A stretch of DNA of 5,753 bases, from the NCBI GenBank assembly GCA_022572905.1, contig JACZUZ010000148.1:1-5753 (forward strand). Reading direction: 5' to 3'. Source of the stretch: Candidatus Zixiibacteriota bacterium. GTDB lineage: Bacteria > Zixibacteria > MSB-5A5 > GN15 > JACZUZ01. The notes beneath the pieces are model-generated. The model saw nothing but the letters and a program-made list of their open reading frames with translations. It searched no databases and was not told the DNA's origin. The position numbers and the translations under genes are program-made. Below are positions 5,544 to 5,753 of this stretch, piece after piece; positions within the stretch are counted from its first letter, which is position 1, and each line of letters starts with the position of its first letter.

Positions 5544-5753
5544 ATGGAATTTAAAGTGGAAGAATTGGAAGGGGTCCGGCGCAAGCTGGATATCAAAATC
5601 CCGGGCGACGTGATGGCCCAACGGATCACCCGCGCGTACAAGGAGATCAACAAGCAGGTCAAAATGCCGGGGTTTCGTCCGGGTAAAATTCCCCAGCATA
5701 TTCTAGAAAAGCAGGTGCCGCTGGAATCCATGTCGCAGTTGTGGCAGGAGCTG
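5544..5753 (+). CDS. tig: Trigger factor (ribosome-associated chaperone), N-terminal part, runs off the right edge
   Basis: The 70 visible residues are the ribosome-binding domain of trigger factor, the peptidyl-prolyl isomerase and chaperone that meets nascent chains at the ribosome exit tunnel. The signature GFRPGKIP at 43-50 corresponds to the GFRxGKxP loop that docks on ribosomal protein L23 (uL23), at the same distance from the N-terminus as in E. coli. It is preceded by the usual opening (EELEGVRRKLDIKIPGDV) and a helix ending KQVKMP. The ATG follows AGAAGG (5535-5540) with a short three-base spacer. The gene begins 23 bases after the stop of a plus-strand gene tail. Third-position GC is about 71% by my count, well above the minus-strand dehydrogenase fragment (about 45%). 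In most genomes clpP and clpX follow, which would lie beyond this window. Confidence 0.93.
   Translation, partial: MEFKVEELEGVRRKLDIKIPGDVMAQRITRAYKEINKQVKMPGFRPGKIPQHILEKQVPLESMSQLWQEL

Noticed and set aside
5459..5731. Minus-strand open frames opposite the tig start
   Set aside because: They lie antisense to the clear trigger factor N-terminus and have no recognisable motif. They are shadow frames of GC-rich coding sequence.
1..5753. CRISPR array, insertion sequence, toxin-antitoxin, phage or defence system
   Set aside because: I saw no spaced direct repeats, transposase, terminal inverted repeats, or small toxin/antitoxin pair. The gene content is envelope and housekeeping functions.

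Overview
The window looks like a piece of a diderm (Gram-negative) bacterium of moderate GC content, probably from an uncultured lineage. The support is a lipid A exporter-type ABC transporter, family 9 (heptosyltransferase-like) glycosyltransferases and an exported lipoprotein. No single gene fixes the phylum, and I do not name one.

Positions 1 to about 5440 form a minus-strand array. In transcription order (right to left) it holds: the C-terminal part of a Glu/Leu/Phe/Val dehydrogenase (stop at 5122), a small M50 site-2-type membrane metalloprotease (4335-4973), an unrecognised lipoprotein with a weak LolB/DUF4292-like look (3589-4290), an MsbA-type ABC exporter (1390-3366), a glycosyltransferase 9 protein (169-1338), and the N-terminus of a second, tandem glycosyltransferase 9 protein that runs off the left edge (1-176). 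The four genes from the lipoprotein to the edge form a plausible envelope/LPS block: lipid flipping, sugar addition to a lipid-linked core, and a probable outer-membrane lipoprotein. A sigma70-like promoter candidate lies ahead of the ABC gene.

The right end (about 5440-5753) is different. On the plus strand the last ~28 codons of an unidentified gene end at 5520, and the start of trigger factor (tig) follows at 5544 and runs off the window. The dehydrogenase homology on the minus strand and the plus-strand tail both break at the same place (about 5437-5450), each lacking its N-terminal part. Third-position GC also changes there (about 45% in the dehydrogenase piece, about 71% in the tig piece, counted by hand). 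The simplest reading is a rearrangement junction or a chimeric assembly join.

I do not see a convincing undescribed system. The most notable points are the junction, a long Ser/Pro/Thr-rich insertion in the first periplasmic loop of the ABC exporter, and the lack of a canonical start codon for the second glycosyltransferase despite a strong ribosome binding site.
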